DNA from: G963664115 sp965216035 | Lineage (GTDB): Bacteria > Acidobacteriota > Terriglobia > 20CM-2-55-15 | DNA: 64,000 bases | Direction: 5' to 3' | Assembly: GCA_965216035.1 (NCBI GenBank) | Contig: CBDCFM010000016.1 | Span: 186,001-250,000 of the forward strand | Shown here: piece by piece, positions 37,142 through 45,517 of the stretch | Position numbering within the stretch: the stretch's first letter is position 1 | Layout of the letters: each line of letters starts with the position of its first letter | The notes under the pieces: model-generated | The model's input: only the letters and a program-made list of their open reading frames with translations | Told to the model about the DNA's origin: nothing | The model's database searches: none | Made by a program: the position numbers and the translations under genes

Positions 37142-37978
37142 TTATCTCGCCTCTGCCCGCTGCTTGGCCAATTCATCCTGGAACTGTTGTTCGTAGACAT
37201 CCACGTGATTCGGAAGCGTCGTCGTGTCAATAAACGGATTGGAAGCCCCACCGACCTTCGCAAGCTTGTCGAGAAGGCCATAGTGGTGTCCATGAGAACC
37301 CAGGAAGACGTCGGCATGGAGGGTTCTCGCAAGCTGGTAGGTGCGTGTGAAATCTTCGATCCTTCCCGGGTAGTCCTCGTTGTTGACGAGAGCACGCCCC
37401 CCTGCTCCGAAACCGCAACCAAACACGACATCGTAGGTTCTGTCTCCTTCTTGAGCCTGCATCGTGTATGTCGTGCATCCCTCCGAATGACCAGCCGTCA
37501 GCAAAGCCGTGAGGGTGACGCTGCCCAACCCGACGGTGTCTCTGTCGTGGAGAACCCTATCGATCGGGTGTGGCTTGTCGCCGGGCGTGATGTTTCGCAG
37601 CAAAGGAACGTCCTGTTCCATGGCCATCACTTGAGCGCCGGTCAATTCCTTGATCTGGGCATCTCCTTCCTGATGATCCACGTGAGCGTGACTGCCAAGG
37701 ACGACCCTGATGTCGCTAAATGTGAACCCGAGTTTTTCGACACTTTCCCGGATCGTCGGAAGCTGTCTTTCGAATCCACTGTTGATCAGGATATGGCCCT
37801 CCCCTGTGGTAATCAGATACGACGAGTGCTCCGCCTCTGGTCCCACAAAGTAGACGTTTCCAACGATCTGGAATGGTTCCACCAACATGTCTGCAGGTCG
37901 GGTCGCCGCTTGTCCTAAGAGTTGTGTCGAACTCAAGATGACGAGCAGCGAACAGTAAAGCAAGTTGTGTGTTTTCAT
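37142..37978 (-). CDS. subclass B3 metallo-beta-lactamase-like hydrolase
   Basis: A 278-residue protein with a signal peptide (about residues 1-23). The metal ligands follow the B3 pattern: His97-x-His99-x-Asp101-His102 in SHAHVDHQEG, His164 in TAGHSEGCTTY and a final histidine in GSHGHH (229-232). LINSGFERQLPTIRESVEKLGF and the GCTTY after His164 are also B3-like. Enzymes of this group hydrolyse beta-lactams, but environmental relatives may have other substrates, so activity is unproven. It is followed by about 200 bases without a gene before MITE copy B. Confidence 0.84.
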   Translation of the reverse strand: MKTHNLLYCSLLVILSSTQLLGQAATRPADMLVEPFQIVGNVYFVGPEAEHSSYLITTGEGHILINSGFERQLPTIRESVEKLGFTFSDIRVVLGSHAHVDHQEGDAQIKELTGAQVMAMEQDVPLLRNITPGDKPHPIDRVLHDRDTVGLGSVTLTALLTAGHSEGCTTYTMQAQEGDRTYDVVFGCGFGAGGRALVNNEDYPGRIEDFTRTYQLARTLHADVFLGSHGHHYGLLDKLAKVGGASNPFIDTTTLPNHVDVYEQQFQDELAKQRAEAR

Positions 37979-38181
37979 AGCGAGAGCTATACCAGAGGGG
38001 AGAAATCAATGCAACACGCGGTCTTTTCAGCGTCTCCCGGCATAATACTTGGGGAAAGCCCGGTAGATGGAGCTCAGCGCACGTTGCGCACTTGGGAACG
38101 GCGGGCGACAACACAATCAGTGCTGCATTGTCCGGCATCGATCGCCTGAGGCACCGGCACCCGATCCTTCAGTGCATCAGG

Positions 38182-38458
38182 CTAGCAGCCCGTGGCAGGA
38201 GTCCTGAGGGCCGCGTTACGGCCAAACGGGGCCGGATTCTAGGAGGCGAAGACGCGACAATGCTCTTTCATTGGGAGGAGTCGGCGACAACGAAGACGGC
38301 CCCGTTTCGCCGTAACCCATAGGGCGCAGGGGGGTTCGGGCCGCAGGCTTTGTCACTCGTCGGTCACGATGCAAAGACATCGCTCCGCTCCTCACTTCGC
38401 GCCTGCAACCCGAAGACCCCTGCGCGCGATCCTAGGGACTTCTGCCACGGGCTGCTAG
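38182..38458 (-). mobile_element. MITE copy B (inverted relative to copy A, about 277 bp)
   Basis: Reverse complement of copy A with about 26 bases missing from the middle and scattered changes. The ends are CTAGCAGCCCGTGGCAGGAG on the left and its near-complement on the right, again flanked by CTAG. The internal pair around ACGGCCAAACGGGGCCG and CGGCCCCGTTTCGCCGTAA is conserved. The right end supplies the TAG stop of the gene at 38455. The mismatched terminal repeats suggest this copy is older than copy A. Confidence 0.85.
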
Positions 38459-39531
38459 AGTCGCTCTTCCCTCCACAGCCCCAAGGCCTGCTGAGCGGCG
38501 CGATCCGAAAAACTGAACAGGACAGCGCCCTTTTCGCTTTCGTGCGAGACGGGGCACCATGGGGGGACAACGAACACGTCGCGCTGTTTCCACTCGATGG
38601 TCATGTTACCGACCTTACTTCTTCCACAGCCTTCGGTGGGACTGAAGACCGTCCCATCGGTCGAACGGTACGGCTTCCCGTTAAACCCCGGTGGCAACAA
38701 CTGCATAAATCCCGCAATCACTGGCATCGGGAATCCACCCGTTACCGGATTGACGAACTGCAGCTTCACGCCATGGCAGTCATGGATTGGACCGTTTTTG
38801 TACAGCTGTTCGACGACTTCCCGGCTTCGCGAATAGGGATAGTTCAAGATCGGCGATGTCATCGTTGAGGGCTTGTATTCGACGGGGAGCAGATTGTACC
38901 CGTACCGCGTCTCAGCGTCCCCTTCGTTCTTAGTGACCGGAAAAGTCGGCTCCGCCCACTGTTCAGTAAAGGTGACACCCATCATCTCGATGAACGGGTT
39001 ATCCAGGCCGTCCATCCAGATCGTCGGCGCGCTCCCTAGATTCCCGTGGTCGTGGAAGGTCCACGAAGGTGTTAAGACGAAATCGCCCGCTTGCATCATC
39101 GTGCGCTCGCCGGCGACCGACGTATAGCCACCCCCATCCCCCTCCAACATGAACCGCAAGGCGGAGGCCGAGTGGCGATGGGCCTGGGCAATCTCCCCCG
39201 GCATGACCAGCTGAAGGGCGGCAAAAAGGCTCTGTGTGATCCAGGACTCGCCCCGAATTCCGGGGTTTTCCAGTATCAACACCCGGCGTTCCGCCTCCTC
39301 GGGTGTGATCAAGTCCGCGGCCTCCATCAATATTGGCCGTATCTCGTCGTAATGCCATATCGCCGGTACACTGCGTGGTCTCGGTTCCGCTGTTGCGAGA
39401 TCGCCGAAGACTTCCCACAATGGAGCGAGGTTTTTCGCGTCCAGCCGCTCGTAGAATGCCTGCAGCCGCTCGGTCAGCTCGGGTTTTTGAAATGACAAGG
39501 CTTGCCCCTTTGTTTCCTTCGCCTCTGTCAC
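38455..39531 (-). CDS. gentisate 1,2-dioxygenase-like bicupin
   Basis: A 358-residue bicupin. The first cupin carries the iron-binding AHRHSASALRFMLEGDGGGYT and a later FHDHG, as in gentisate 1,2-dioxygenases, which open the ring of gentisate. The second cupin is less metal-like. The start is uncertain. The longest frame opens with TTG at 39624, but GTG at 39531 (TEAKETKGQALSF follows) has AGAGG upstream and gives a normal length. Its TAG stop is the outermost part of MITE copy B, and the end LFSFSDRAAQQALGLWREERL looks native. No other gentisate genes are near. Confidence 0.8.
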   Translation of the reverse strand: MTEAKETKGQALSFQKPELTERLQAFYERLDAKNLAPLWEVFGDLATAEPRPRSVPAIWHYDEIRPILMEAADLITPEEAERRVLILENPGIRGESWITQSLFAALQLVMPGEIAQAHRHSASALRFMLEGDGGGYTSVAGERTMMQAGDFVLTPSWTFHDHGNLGSAPTIWMDGLDNPFIEMMGVTFTEQWAEPTFPVTKNEGDAETRYGYNLLPVEYKPSTMTSPILNYPYSRSREVVEQLYKNGPIHDCHGVKLQFVNPVTGGFPMPVIAGFMQLLPPGFNGKPYRSTDGTVFSPTEGCGRSKVGNMTIEWKQRDVFVVPPWCPVSHESEKGAVLFSFSDRAAQQALGLWREERL

Positions 39532-39853
39532 GTCCAACCTCTCGCCCCTGTTCGGCACTGCATGCTGTTGTTTCGGATTTTTAAAGAATTTTTCACTCCA
39601 CCTACATGTCTCACTGAGCCCCAAAACACGCTAAAGGATATGGAAGGAAGGGGCTAGAAGCTATCTAAATCTCATGGCACGATAAGCGAGCTTCTCGTGG
39701 GCTGAGCAAACCCTTTTGTTTTGGCTGCTTGCCAGGTAGACGGACGGGGATTAGCACGCTCTGGGGGAGCCGAGTCTGGCTCCTTAGTTAGGATGGTATA
39801 GTGGGCTCCACTTGGCACCCCCGATTGCCTGTCAGAGCGTAGCCGCAAACCTG

Positions 39854-40681
39854 ATGAGCCCAGAAACGCAAAATCCCAAGGAAGCAAACGCAGCGATAGA
39901 GGCCACAGGGGCGATCTTCATCAGCTATCGGCGGCAGAACAGTCAGGGGTTCGCCGGTCGACTGGCCGATGGTCTGGCGGACATTTTTGGTGATGCGCAG
40001 ATCTTTCGCGACGATGAAATTCCGGAGGGTCGCGACTACACCGCCGTCCTGTCGAGCGCGCTGGATTCCTGTCGTGTACTGATCGTCGTCATTGGGCCGC
40101 GATGGGTCGGTGCTCGGAATGAGAGCGAGCAGCCCAGACTCGCGGATCCCAGCGATTGGGTGCGGTTCGAGGTCGAACAGGCGCTTGCCCGCGGCCGGGG
40201 AGTTCTGCCCGTACTGGTTGGCGGTGCCAAAATGCCCACTGAAGCCGATGTGCCACCAGGCATGGCCGAACTATGCAGAATCCAGGGTGTCGAAACTTCC
40301 GACCGCAGTTGGAACGCCGACATGGAGCACCTCGCGAAGCTCCTGAGACAGAGGGTGCCTAGCCTTCCCCCACAGGCCATCCCCACAGGGCCAAAACGCG
40401 CGATCCGTCCACTTCCACCGCGGCGTACGACAGTCGAACATTGGGCCGATCAACTGGGACGCCTGTTGCAAGGAAGACCATCCGGGCCACGCAGACTATT
40501 AATGCGTCCCCTTGTCAACATCGTCAAACGGCTGATCTTTACAGGCGTCGGTTTGCTGCTAGCCTATTTCGTTCTGGAGCGCTACGCCAGCGCCGAAGTC
40601 CGAATCTTCGTCTACGACTTCTTCCGCTTCGCCTGGGAATTCATCCTCTCCCTCTGGAATCGCCTGATTTCTCGATTCTAG
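39854..40681 (+). CDS. TIR-domain protein with C-terminal membrane helices
   Basis: A 275-residue protein. Residues about 17-150 form a bacterial TIR domain: GAIFISYRRQNSQGFAGRLADGL, GDAQIFRDDEIPEGRDY, VLIVVIGPRWVG and DWVRFEVEQAL. The WxxxE-type glutamate (Glu106) occupies the place of the catalytic NAD-hydrolase residue of active TIRs. After a proline-rich linker, two hydrophobic stretches (about 217-235 and 243-270) anchor it in the membrane. TIR proteins with membrane helices occur in antiphage and signalling proteins. No partner gene is adjacent, so a defence role is inference. ATG 39854 was chosen over an upstream frame. Confidence 0.82.
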   Translation: MSPETQNPKEANAAIEATGAIFISYRRQNSQGFAGRLADGLADIFGDAQIFRDDEIPEGRDYTAVLSSALDSCRVLIVVIGPRWVGARNESEQPRLADPSDWVRFEVEQALARGRGVLPVLVGGAKMPTEADVPPGMAELCRIQGVETSDRSWNADMEHLAKLLRQRVPSLPPQAIPTGPKRAIRPLPPRRTTVEHWADQLGRLLQGRPSGPRRLLMRPLVNIVKRLIFTGVGLLLAYFVLERYASAEVRIFVYDFFRFAWEFILSLWNRLISRF

Positions 40682-41068
40682 CTGGCGCTGGGGCCCACAA
40701 GTCGGTAGTGTTGCGGACACTCCCCGGTTGGGGGTGCTCTTCGGGGCATGGTCGCAGTAAGACAAGACGCCCCTTATCTTGTGGTTGTCAAGAGAACACT
40801 CTTAACAAAGGGACCAACGTTGACGCGTTGATCCCAAAAAGGAGCGTGTGTAATCAAACGAGACAAGGATATGGGCATAGATGTCCACCAGCCAACCCGA
40901 AAACGGGAGCGGCAGATCAGGCAGTTCCAGCCTCCACGCCCAACGCACGTCTTGCTTTCGGTGTACGGAGTCGTTGTAAATCTATTCCGATTTGCCAGGC
41001 ACAGGCTAAGGGCGTGGCACAAAAGTCACTGCACCGCGGTGTCGGCCATGCGGCGCCCCGCAGCCGCG
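40682..41068. other. intergenic stretch between the TIR gene and vWFA gene
   Basis: About 390 bases with no gene I can support. A frame opening at 40871 runs into the vWFA gene on the other strand and is a shadow. An AAAAAGGAG at about 40840 has no good start after it. Confidence 0.4.
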
Positions 41069-42055
41069 CTAGGGGCCCTGGTAGTAACCTGCCCGGTGGA
41101 CAATATCGTAGCGTTCATCGGACAGGACATCGATCCTGCGAAAGACGATCGTGTCGGAAGGCGCCTGATTGGAGGAGACATAGGTCAGGACATACTGGTT
41201 ACGCGCCTGCTCAGTTACACGCGGGAACGTTTCTTCCAGTTGATCGGATCCGATGTGATAGAGATCCCCGCCCGTCAATTTCGCGTAATTATCAAGTGCA
41301 TTTCTACCCTGGCCGGTGAGCCTTGTCAGGAAATTGTTATCGAGGACTATAGGATAGACTTGGATTTCTTGCTCGATGAGGAAGAGGCGCGTTTCTCTCA
41401 GATTCCGATTGCTGCGAAAGTCGTTACCGTCTGCCACCAGAATGATAATCTTGCGCCTGTAGTCAGCTCGTGAGCGCAGGTCCAGGCCCGCCGTCCAAAC
41501 GGCGTCGTGGAGGACACGCTTATCCGGCCTGCCCGGGCTGCTTGCCGTGCTGATAACCGGTATACCGTTGATGACTGGCCCGGGCTGTGCTGGCGCCCTG
41601 GGATAGAACTGGACTACCGGCCGGTAGTCTTTCAATTCGTCGAGTGCACTCCGCAGCATACCGGAGTCTTCGCTGAAGGGCTGTACCTGCACGACGTCGT
41701 TGTCATACCGGTAGACGGCCACTTCGTCCAAAGGGCCAAAGCCGAAGACGATAGCTGGAATGGCCTCCTGGATCGCGACCAACGAGTCGGCAGCTACACC
41801 GGTGTCGATCACTACGGCCGCGGAGAGAGGGACCGGGTCGATGCTGAACCTTTCGATGGACTGCTCGACGCCGTCTTCGAGAACGGTGAAGTCTTCGGCC
41901 CCCAGTCCCGAGATCAGAGCGTTGTTGTCTCCCGTGACGCTGAACGGGACGACGACCAGGTCGACAACCGTCCGGATTTGGAATTCCTGCGCCAGGAATG
42001 GAGAAACCGCCATCAGTGGCAGGAAACTTATTGCCACTGTCTTCATAGGGTGCAT
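41069..42055 (-). CDS. secreted vWFA-like protein with altered MIDAS
   Basis: A 328-residue protein with a signal peptide and the acidobacterial front end RTVVDLVVVPFSVTGDNNALISGLGAEDFTVLEDGVEQSIERFSI. The A domain continues with IIILVADGND and NQYVLTYVSSN. The MIDAS opening, DTSxS in active relatives, reads DTGVA, so the serine pair is lost and metal binding is probably weak or absent. A pseudogene of the same family lies directly upstream. GAGG precedes the start. Confidence 0.82.
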   Translation of the reverse strand: MHPMKTVAISFLPLMAVSPFLAQEFQIRTVVDLVVVPFSVTGDNNALISGLGAEDFTVLEDGVEQSIERFSIDPVPLSAAVVIDTGVAADSLVAIQEAIPAIVFGFGPLDEVAVYRYDNDVVQVQPFSEDSGMLRSALDELKDYRPVVQFYPRAPAQPGPVINGIPVISTASSPGRPDKRVLHDAVWTAGLDLRSRADYRRKIIILVADGNDFRSNRNLRETRLFLIEQEIQVYPIVLDNNFLTRLTGQGRNALDNYAKLTGGDLYHIGSDQLEETFPRVTEQARNQYVLTYVSSNQAPSDTIVFRRIDVLSDERYDIVHRAGYYQGP

Positions 42056-42125
42056 CGCAGCCTCTATACCGGAAGGAGCCCGGAGATCGCGGCTTCGTGG
42101 CCGAATCCTGATCTCCCTTTATGTA

Positions 42126-42440
42126 CTATCTTACTCGGGTTCCGCTGGAAATGTAGCCGGGATTGTACTGCGACCGAACTGCTACTCCGACCTGTGCAAA
42201 GATCTCTTCCAACGGCTCGGGGCTTTCGAGGACAGAAACTGCTCTCCCGGTTTCTTCCCACCAAGACTCGAGTGTTCCGATTCTGAATGCTTCGCGAGTC
42301 GTTCCCGTCCGATACGAGAATGATCACTCTTCGACAATGCCTTGTCGTGCAAGGAAAAGTGACCCCACGGCACCGGCTGGCCCACCTCTCGCCACGCAGC
42401 ACGCGCTCGCTGATTTCGCAGTTTCCGGAGGGTCGGAGAG
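42126..42440 (-). pseudogene. decayed vWFA-family gene
   Basis: Read on the minus strand, three frames carry pieces of one vWFA C-terminus: SLFLARQGIVEE, then RRVIILVSDGNDSRS, then EETGRAVSVLESPEPLEEIFAQVGVAVRSQYNPGYISSGTRV ending at a TAG (42126-42128). The order and spacing match an intact relative with at least two frameshifts and a small deletion. The front half cannot be found. It is the remains of a tandem duplicate of the gene at 41069. Confidence 0.72.
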
Positions 42441-42584
42441 GCGCATCGTCATCGGCGGGTTATCATTGATTGGAACGTTTGGAACGTTGTTCGGTGTAGT
42501 GCTATGTCAGAGATGCTCGCTGGCTAAAACCGCGATCCGTACGGTTATCCTGGAGCGCCCCAAACGATCAGCCTGGACCAGAAC

Positions 42585-42971
42585 ATGGTTGTTACCGCGC
42601 GCGCAATCGTTGTCATTGTCGGGTTTTTTATTCTCGCGGCCTCTTGCTGCGGAATTGCCGCCCCGACTCGTATGCTTCGCACGGTAGAGGGCATGATGGC
42701 CTCGGGCCTGGGGATGTTTATTGCGGTCAGCGTTCGACTGACACTAGGTGTGGCCCTGATAACGGCAGCACCCACGTCATTGACCCCGAAGCTATTCTTT
42801 GTGATCGGCGGGTTTAGCTTAGTCGCGGCGATCGCGCTGCCCTTCATCGGCCGAAAGAACGTAATGAAATTGGTCAAATGGCTACAGCGATGGCCTCTCT
42901 ATGCCATTCAATGCTGGCTTGTCTTCGGCGCCGCGTTCGGTGCTTACCTGATCTACGCGGTTATCAACTAG
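42585..42971 (+). CDS. small membrane protein, four helices, unknown function
   Basis: A 128-residue protein with hydrophobic stretches near residues 7-26, 38-61, 68-87 and 105-126 and a basic loop GRKNVMKLVKWLQRW. I do not recognise a family. There is no strong Shine-Dalgarno, but frame length and membrane pattern make it likely to be real. Confidence 0.55.
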   Translation: MVVTARAIVVIVGFFILAASCCGIAAPTRMLRTVEGMMASGLGMFIAVSVRLTLGVALITAAPTSLTPKLFFVIGGFSLVAAIALPFIGRKNVMKLVKWLQRWPLYAIQCWLVFGAAFGAYLIYAVIN

Positions 42972-43195
42972 ACCTTCCCCGGGTGCGAGAGCCGGACTGA
43001 TCGGGCTACACGTCGAGTGATTCTATGCAGCTTCCGGCGTGTCCAGCGGATTGCTACGATTGGCCAGCCCGACAATACCAGTTGATAGACTGCGAACGAT
43101 CCGATACCGTTTTAAGGGGTTGCATTAGCTTCTACCGGCGGGCATGACGTTTTCTTCGGAATATAGAGAACCGCTGGGGCGAAGGAGTCAGATCA

Positions 43196-44035
43196 ATGTT
43201 AAACCGTATCACCTCACTCGTATTTCTGTCGGTACTGGTTCTTGCGTCAGGGTCGCTTCCCGAGGCATGGGGACAGGGCCCGGCAGGCGATTTTGACCCC
43301 CGGGATTTCTCGGGAATCTGGGAAATCGGCGGGGCCAGCGCGTTTCAGGGTTTCGGCCTCGAGACCCGGCCCGAGCTGACGCCACGCGCAATGGACGTCA
43401 TGCGCGACCGTATCCCGTCGCCAGGTGCGGCCCGCTTTCATCCGTTGGCACCCGACGTCCCTTACGCGCATCTGTCCAATGACCCAGACTACCAATGCAA
43501 TCCGCAGGGTTTTCCGAAGCTCCTTATCGATGCCGAACCCCTGGAAATGGTCATGCTGCCCGACCGGATCATGCAGATCTACCAGTGGGAACACCGGATA
43601 CGTTACATCTGGTTGGACGGCCGGGAACTGCCGTCCGGTGATAACCTCGATTTCCTCGGACCGGCCTGGTATGGGCACTCGGTGGGCCGGTGGGAGGGAG
43701 ACACGCTGGTCGTCAATACCACCGGTCTGGACCAGAGAGCATGGCTGGACCGTCCGGGCCACCCCGTCGACCTGAATACGCGGATAGAAGAGCGCTACAG
43801 GCGCGTCGGCCCCGATGTCATCGAACACGAGATGACCCTCTACGATCCAGCATTCTACGCCGCACCGTGGCCGGCGGCCCCTCGAAGGTTCCAGCGGGAG
43901 CCGTCGGAAAACTACACGTTTTTCGGTTGGTCGAGTTTGTTCAGCGGGATCACCGAAGGCATATGCGCCCCGGTCAACGAAGTCGAAGGGTACAACAAAA
44001 CGTTCCGAGACGTTGCAGCAGGCCGCGAGGATTAG
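43196..44035 (+). CDS. secreted protein of unknown function (acidobacterial type)
   Basis: A 279-residue protein. A signal peptide (about residues 1-26, ending AWG) is followed by DFDPRDFSGIWEIGGASAF and then NDPDYQCNPQGFPKLLIDAEPLEMVMLPDRIMQIYQWEHRIRYIWLDGR. The second half has WYGHSVGRWEGDTLVVNTTGLDQRAWLDRPGHP and VIEHEMTLYDPAFY. This block pattern (GxW, NPQG, WYGHSVGRWEGDTLVV) is that of a widespread secreted family of Acidobacteriota with no known activity. GAAGGAG lies upstream of the start. Confidence 0.78.
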   Translation: MLNRITSLVFLSVLVLASGSLPEAWGQGPAGDFDPRDFSGIWEIGGASAFQGFGLETRPELTPRAMDVMRDRIPSPGAARFHPLAPDVPYAHLSNDPDYQCNPQGFPKLLIDAEPLEMVMLPDRIMQIYQWEHRIRYIWLDGRELPSGDNLDFLGPAWYGHSVGRWEGDTLVVNTTGLDQRAWLDRPGHPVDLNTRIEERYRRVGPDVIEHEMTLYDPAFYAAPWPAAPRRFQREPSENYTFFGWSSLFSGITEGICAPVNEVEGYNKTFRDVAAGRED

Positions 44036-44504
44036 ATCCTGGGGGCCTTAGATTCTGGGGGCCCAACACGCGGGTTGCGCTCTCGCCAGGGATCGGTCTG
44101 AACTTGAAAGGGCAGTGTTAACTTTTCAGACGCGGGTCAGAATACGGCAGATCTCGCGAGAATCATCCTGCCCTCACCCCGGGCCCGATTCCGAGACTTC
44201 GTGCGCGAAGTATGTGTGGGTGGGGCGCCTTCAACCGGTGTCGGCCCACTCGCAATAAATTCTGAATGCCTCCCATGTCAGAGCAGATTCCCGACATCCC
44301 GTAAGCCGATGCTGTCGCCCTAGTCGAGCTCCACCCCGGTAGGGTCGAGCACTGGCGCGGTGGCCCGCAGGCAACTCCTTGGCTGTGTCCGGCGTTTCCA
44401 CCTTCGTGCCCGTTTAGGATTCGCCGTGGCTCCGTTTCCAGTGCCCGCCACGTCGCACGCAGCATGCGGATTTCCCGCACTACGCGCTCCTGCACACTTC
44501 GTCT

Positions 44505-45160
44505 CAAGGGTTATGAGACCTATCGATGAGGAAGCCGCTGAACAGAGTGGCCGTAAATGGGTCACCCGGTACGCCACCGCTTCCTGTCGAAGACTCGGCC
44601 AGGCGCCGAGACCCTTCAGCCTTCACCTTGAGGTATAGCCGTCGCCTCAGGTCTTGCAGATTGCCGGGTGCGTTTATCAGTTCACCCCTGCCTCCCATCA
44701 TTGGCTTCGACCTCATGTGCAGCAAGGTCCCTTCGCTCCACGGGCGTTACCCCGCTTCATCGCTACTACGAACCTGGCCGCCACCGTTTCGCCTTCGGGC
44801 GACTTCCCGGTTGTGCCGGTTATACGACCGAGCTGCTCCACCGATTTCTCGATGGGACGAGGACGGTTTCTCCAGTTGCTCAGCCTGTCCTTGTCGTCGT
44901 GCCGTCTCTACCACCCCGCCGGAGCGACATGTCTCATCAGTCAGTCTGCGACACATCGTACGGCCTTCACCCTCAGCCAACGGGCTCGGCCTCCGGAATC
45001 TAATCTGACGAGGCTACCTCTGAGTTCACTCACGTTACGGCCCGACGACTCGCTCACCATCCTGAAGATGGCTTTGTCAGTCCGCTTCATCCGTTTCGTT
45101 TCCTCCACGGATGGGACTCTGGCTACAGGGTTCTGACTTTTACCCCGGCGGGTCTAGCTC
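44505..45160 (-). other. group II intron remnant (RNA part and N-terminus of its reverse transcriptase)
   Basis: On the minus strand a reading frame ends MMGGRGELINAPGNLQDLRRRLYLKVKAEGSRRLAE. NLQDLRRRxYxKxKAE is the usual start of reverse transcriptases encoded by one class of bacterial group II introns. The long structured non-coding stretch before it fits the intron RNA. The reverse-transcriptase catalytic blocks do not follow, so the element is truncated. Just beyond, at 44500-44410, is SVQERVVREIRMLRATWRALE, another piece seen in intron neighbourhoods. Several plus-strand frames here look like proteins but are antisense to this RNA. Confidence 0.5.
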
Positions 45161-45517
45161 CCACTGAACAGACCAGCCTTCGCTGGACGCACTGGCCGAT
45201 GATTGCAGGCGGAAAGCGATATCGAGCGGCCCGTGGTTAAGGTCGCATCCACACTGCAGGTGCGCTCGGTGAGGGCACAATAGTATTGGGCTGTCATAGA
45301 CCGCCCCTGAAGTTTTCAGCAACCTTAGCCGCGGGCTGCCAGTGTAGGGGGATCGGCGAGTTTTCATTCCCCTGTTGTGGGGTTCGGTGAATTCAACTGA
45401 ATATGCTTTTTGGGGATGGACCGCGGCGCTTCGAGTGAATCTCCCGAACGCCGATCTGACACTGCGATGTTTCAAAATTAGACAGACCCCGGAAAGCCAA
45501 AACCGGCTAGGCTGGAG

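Noticed and set aside
44526..45008. Long plus-strand ORFs (44526-45008, 44654-45136, 44668-45003) that resemble proteins seen in many genomes
   Set aside because: They are antisense to the group II intron remnant and lack ribosome-binding sites. Their wide spread is explained by the spread of the intron.
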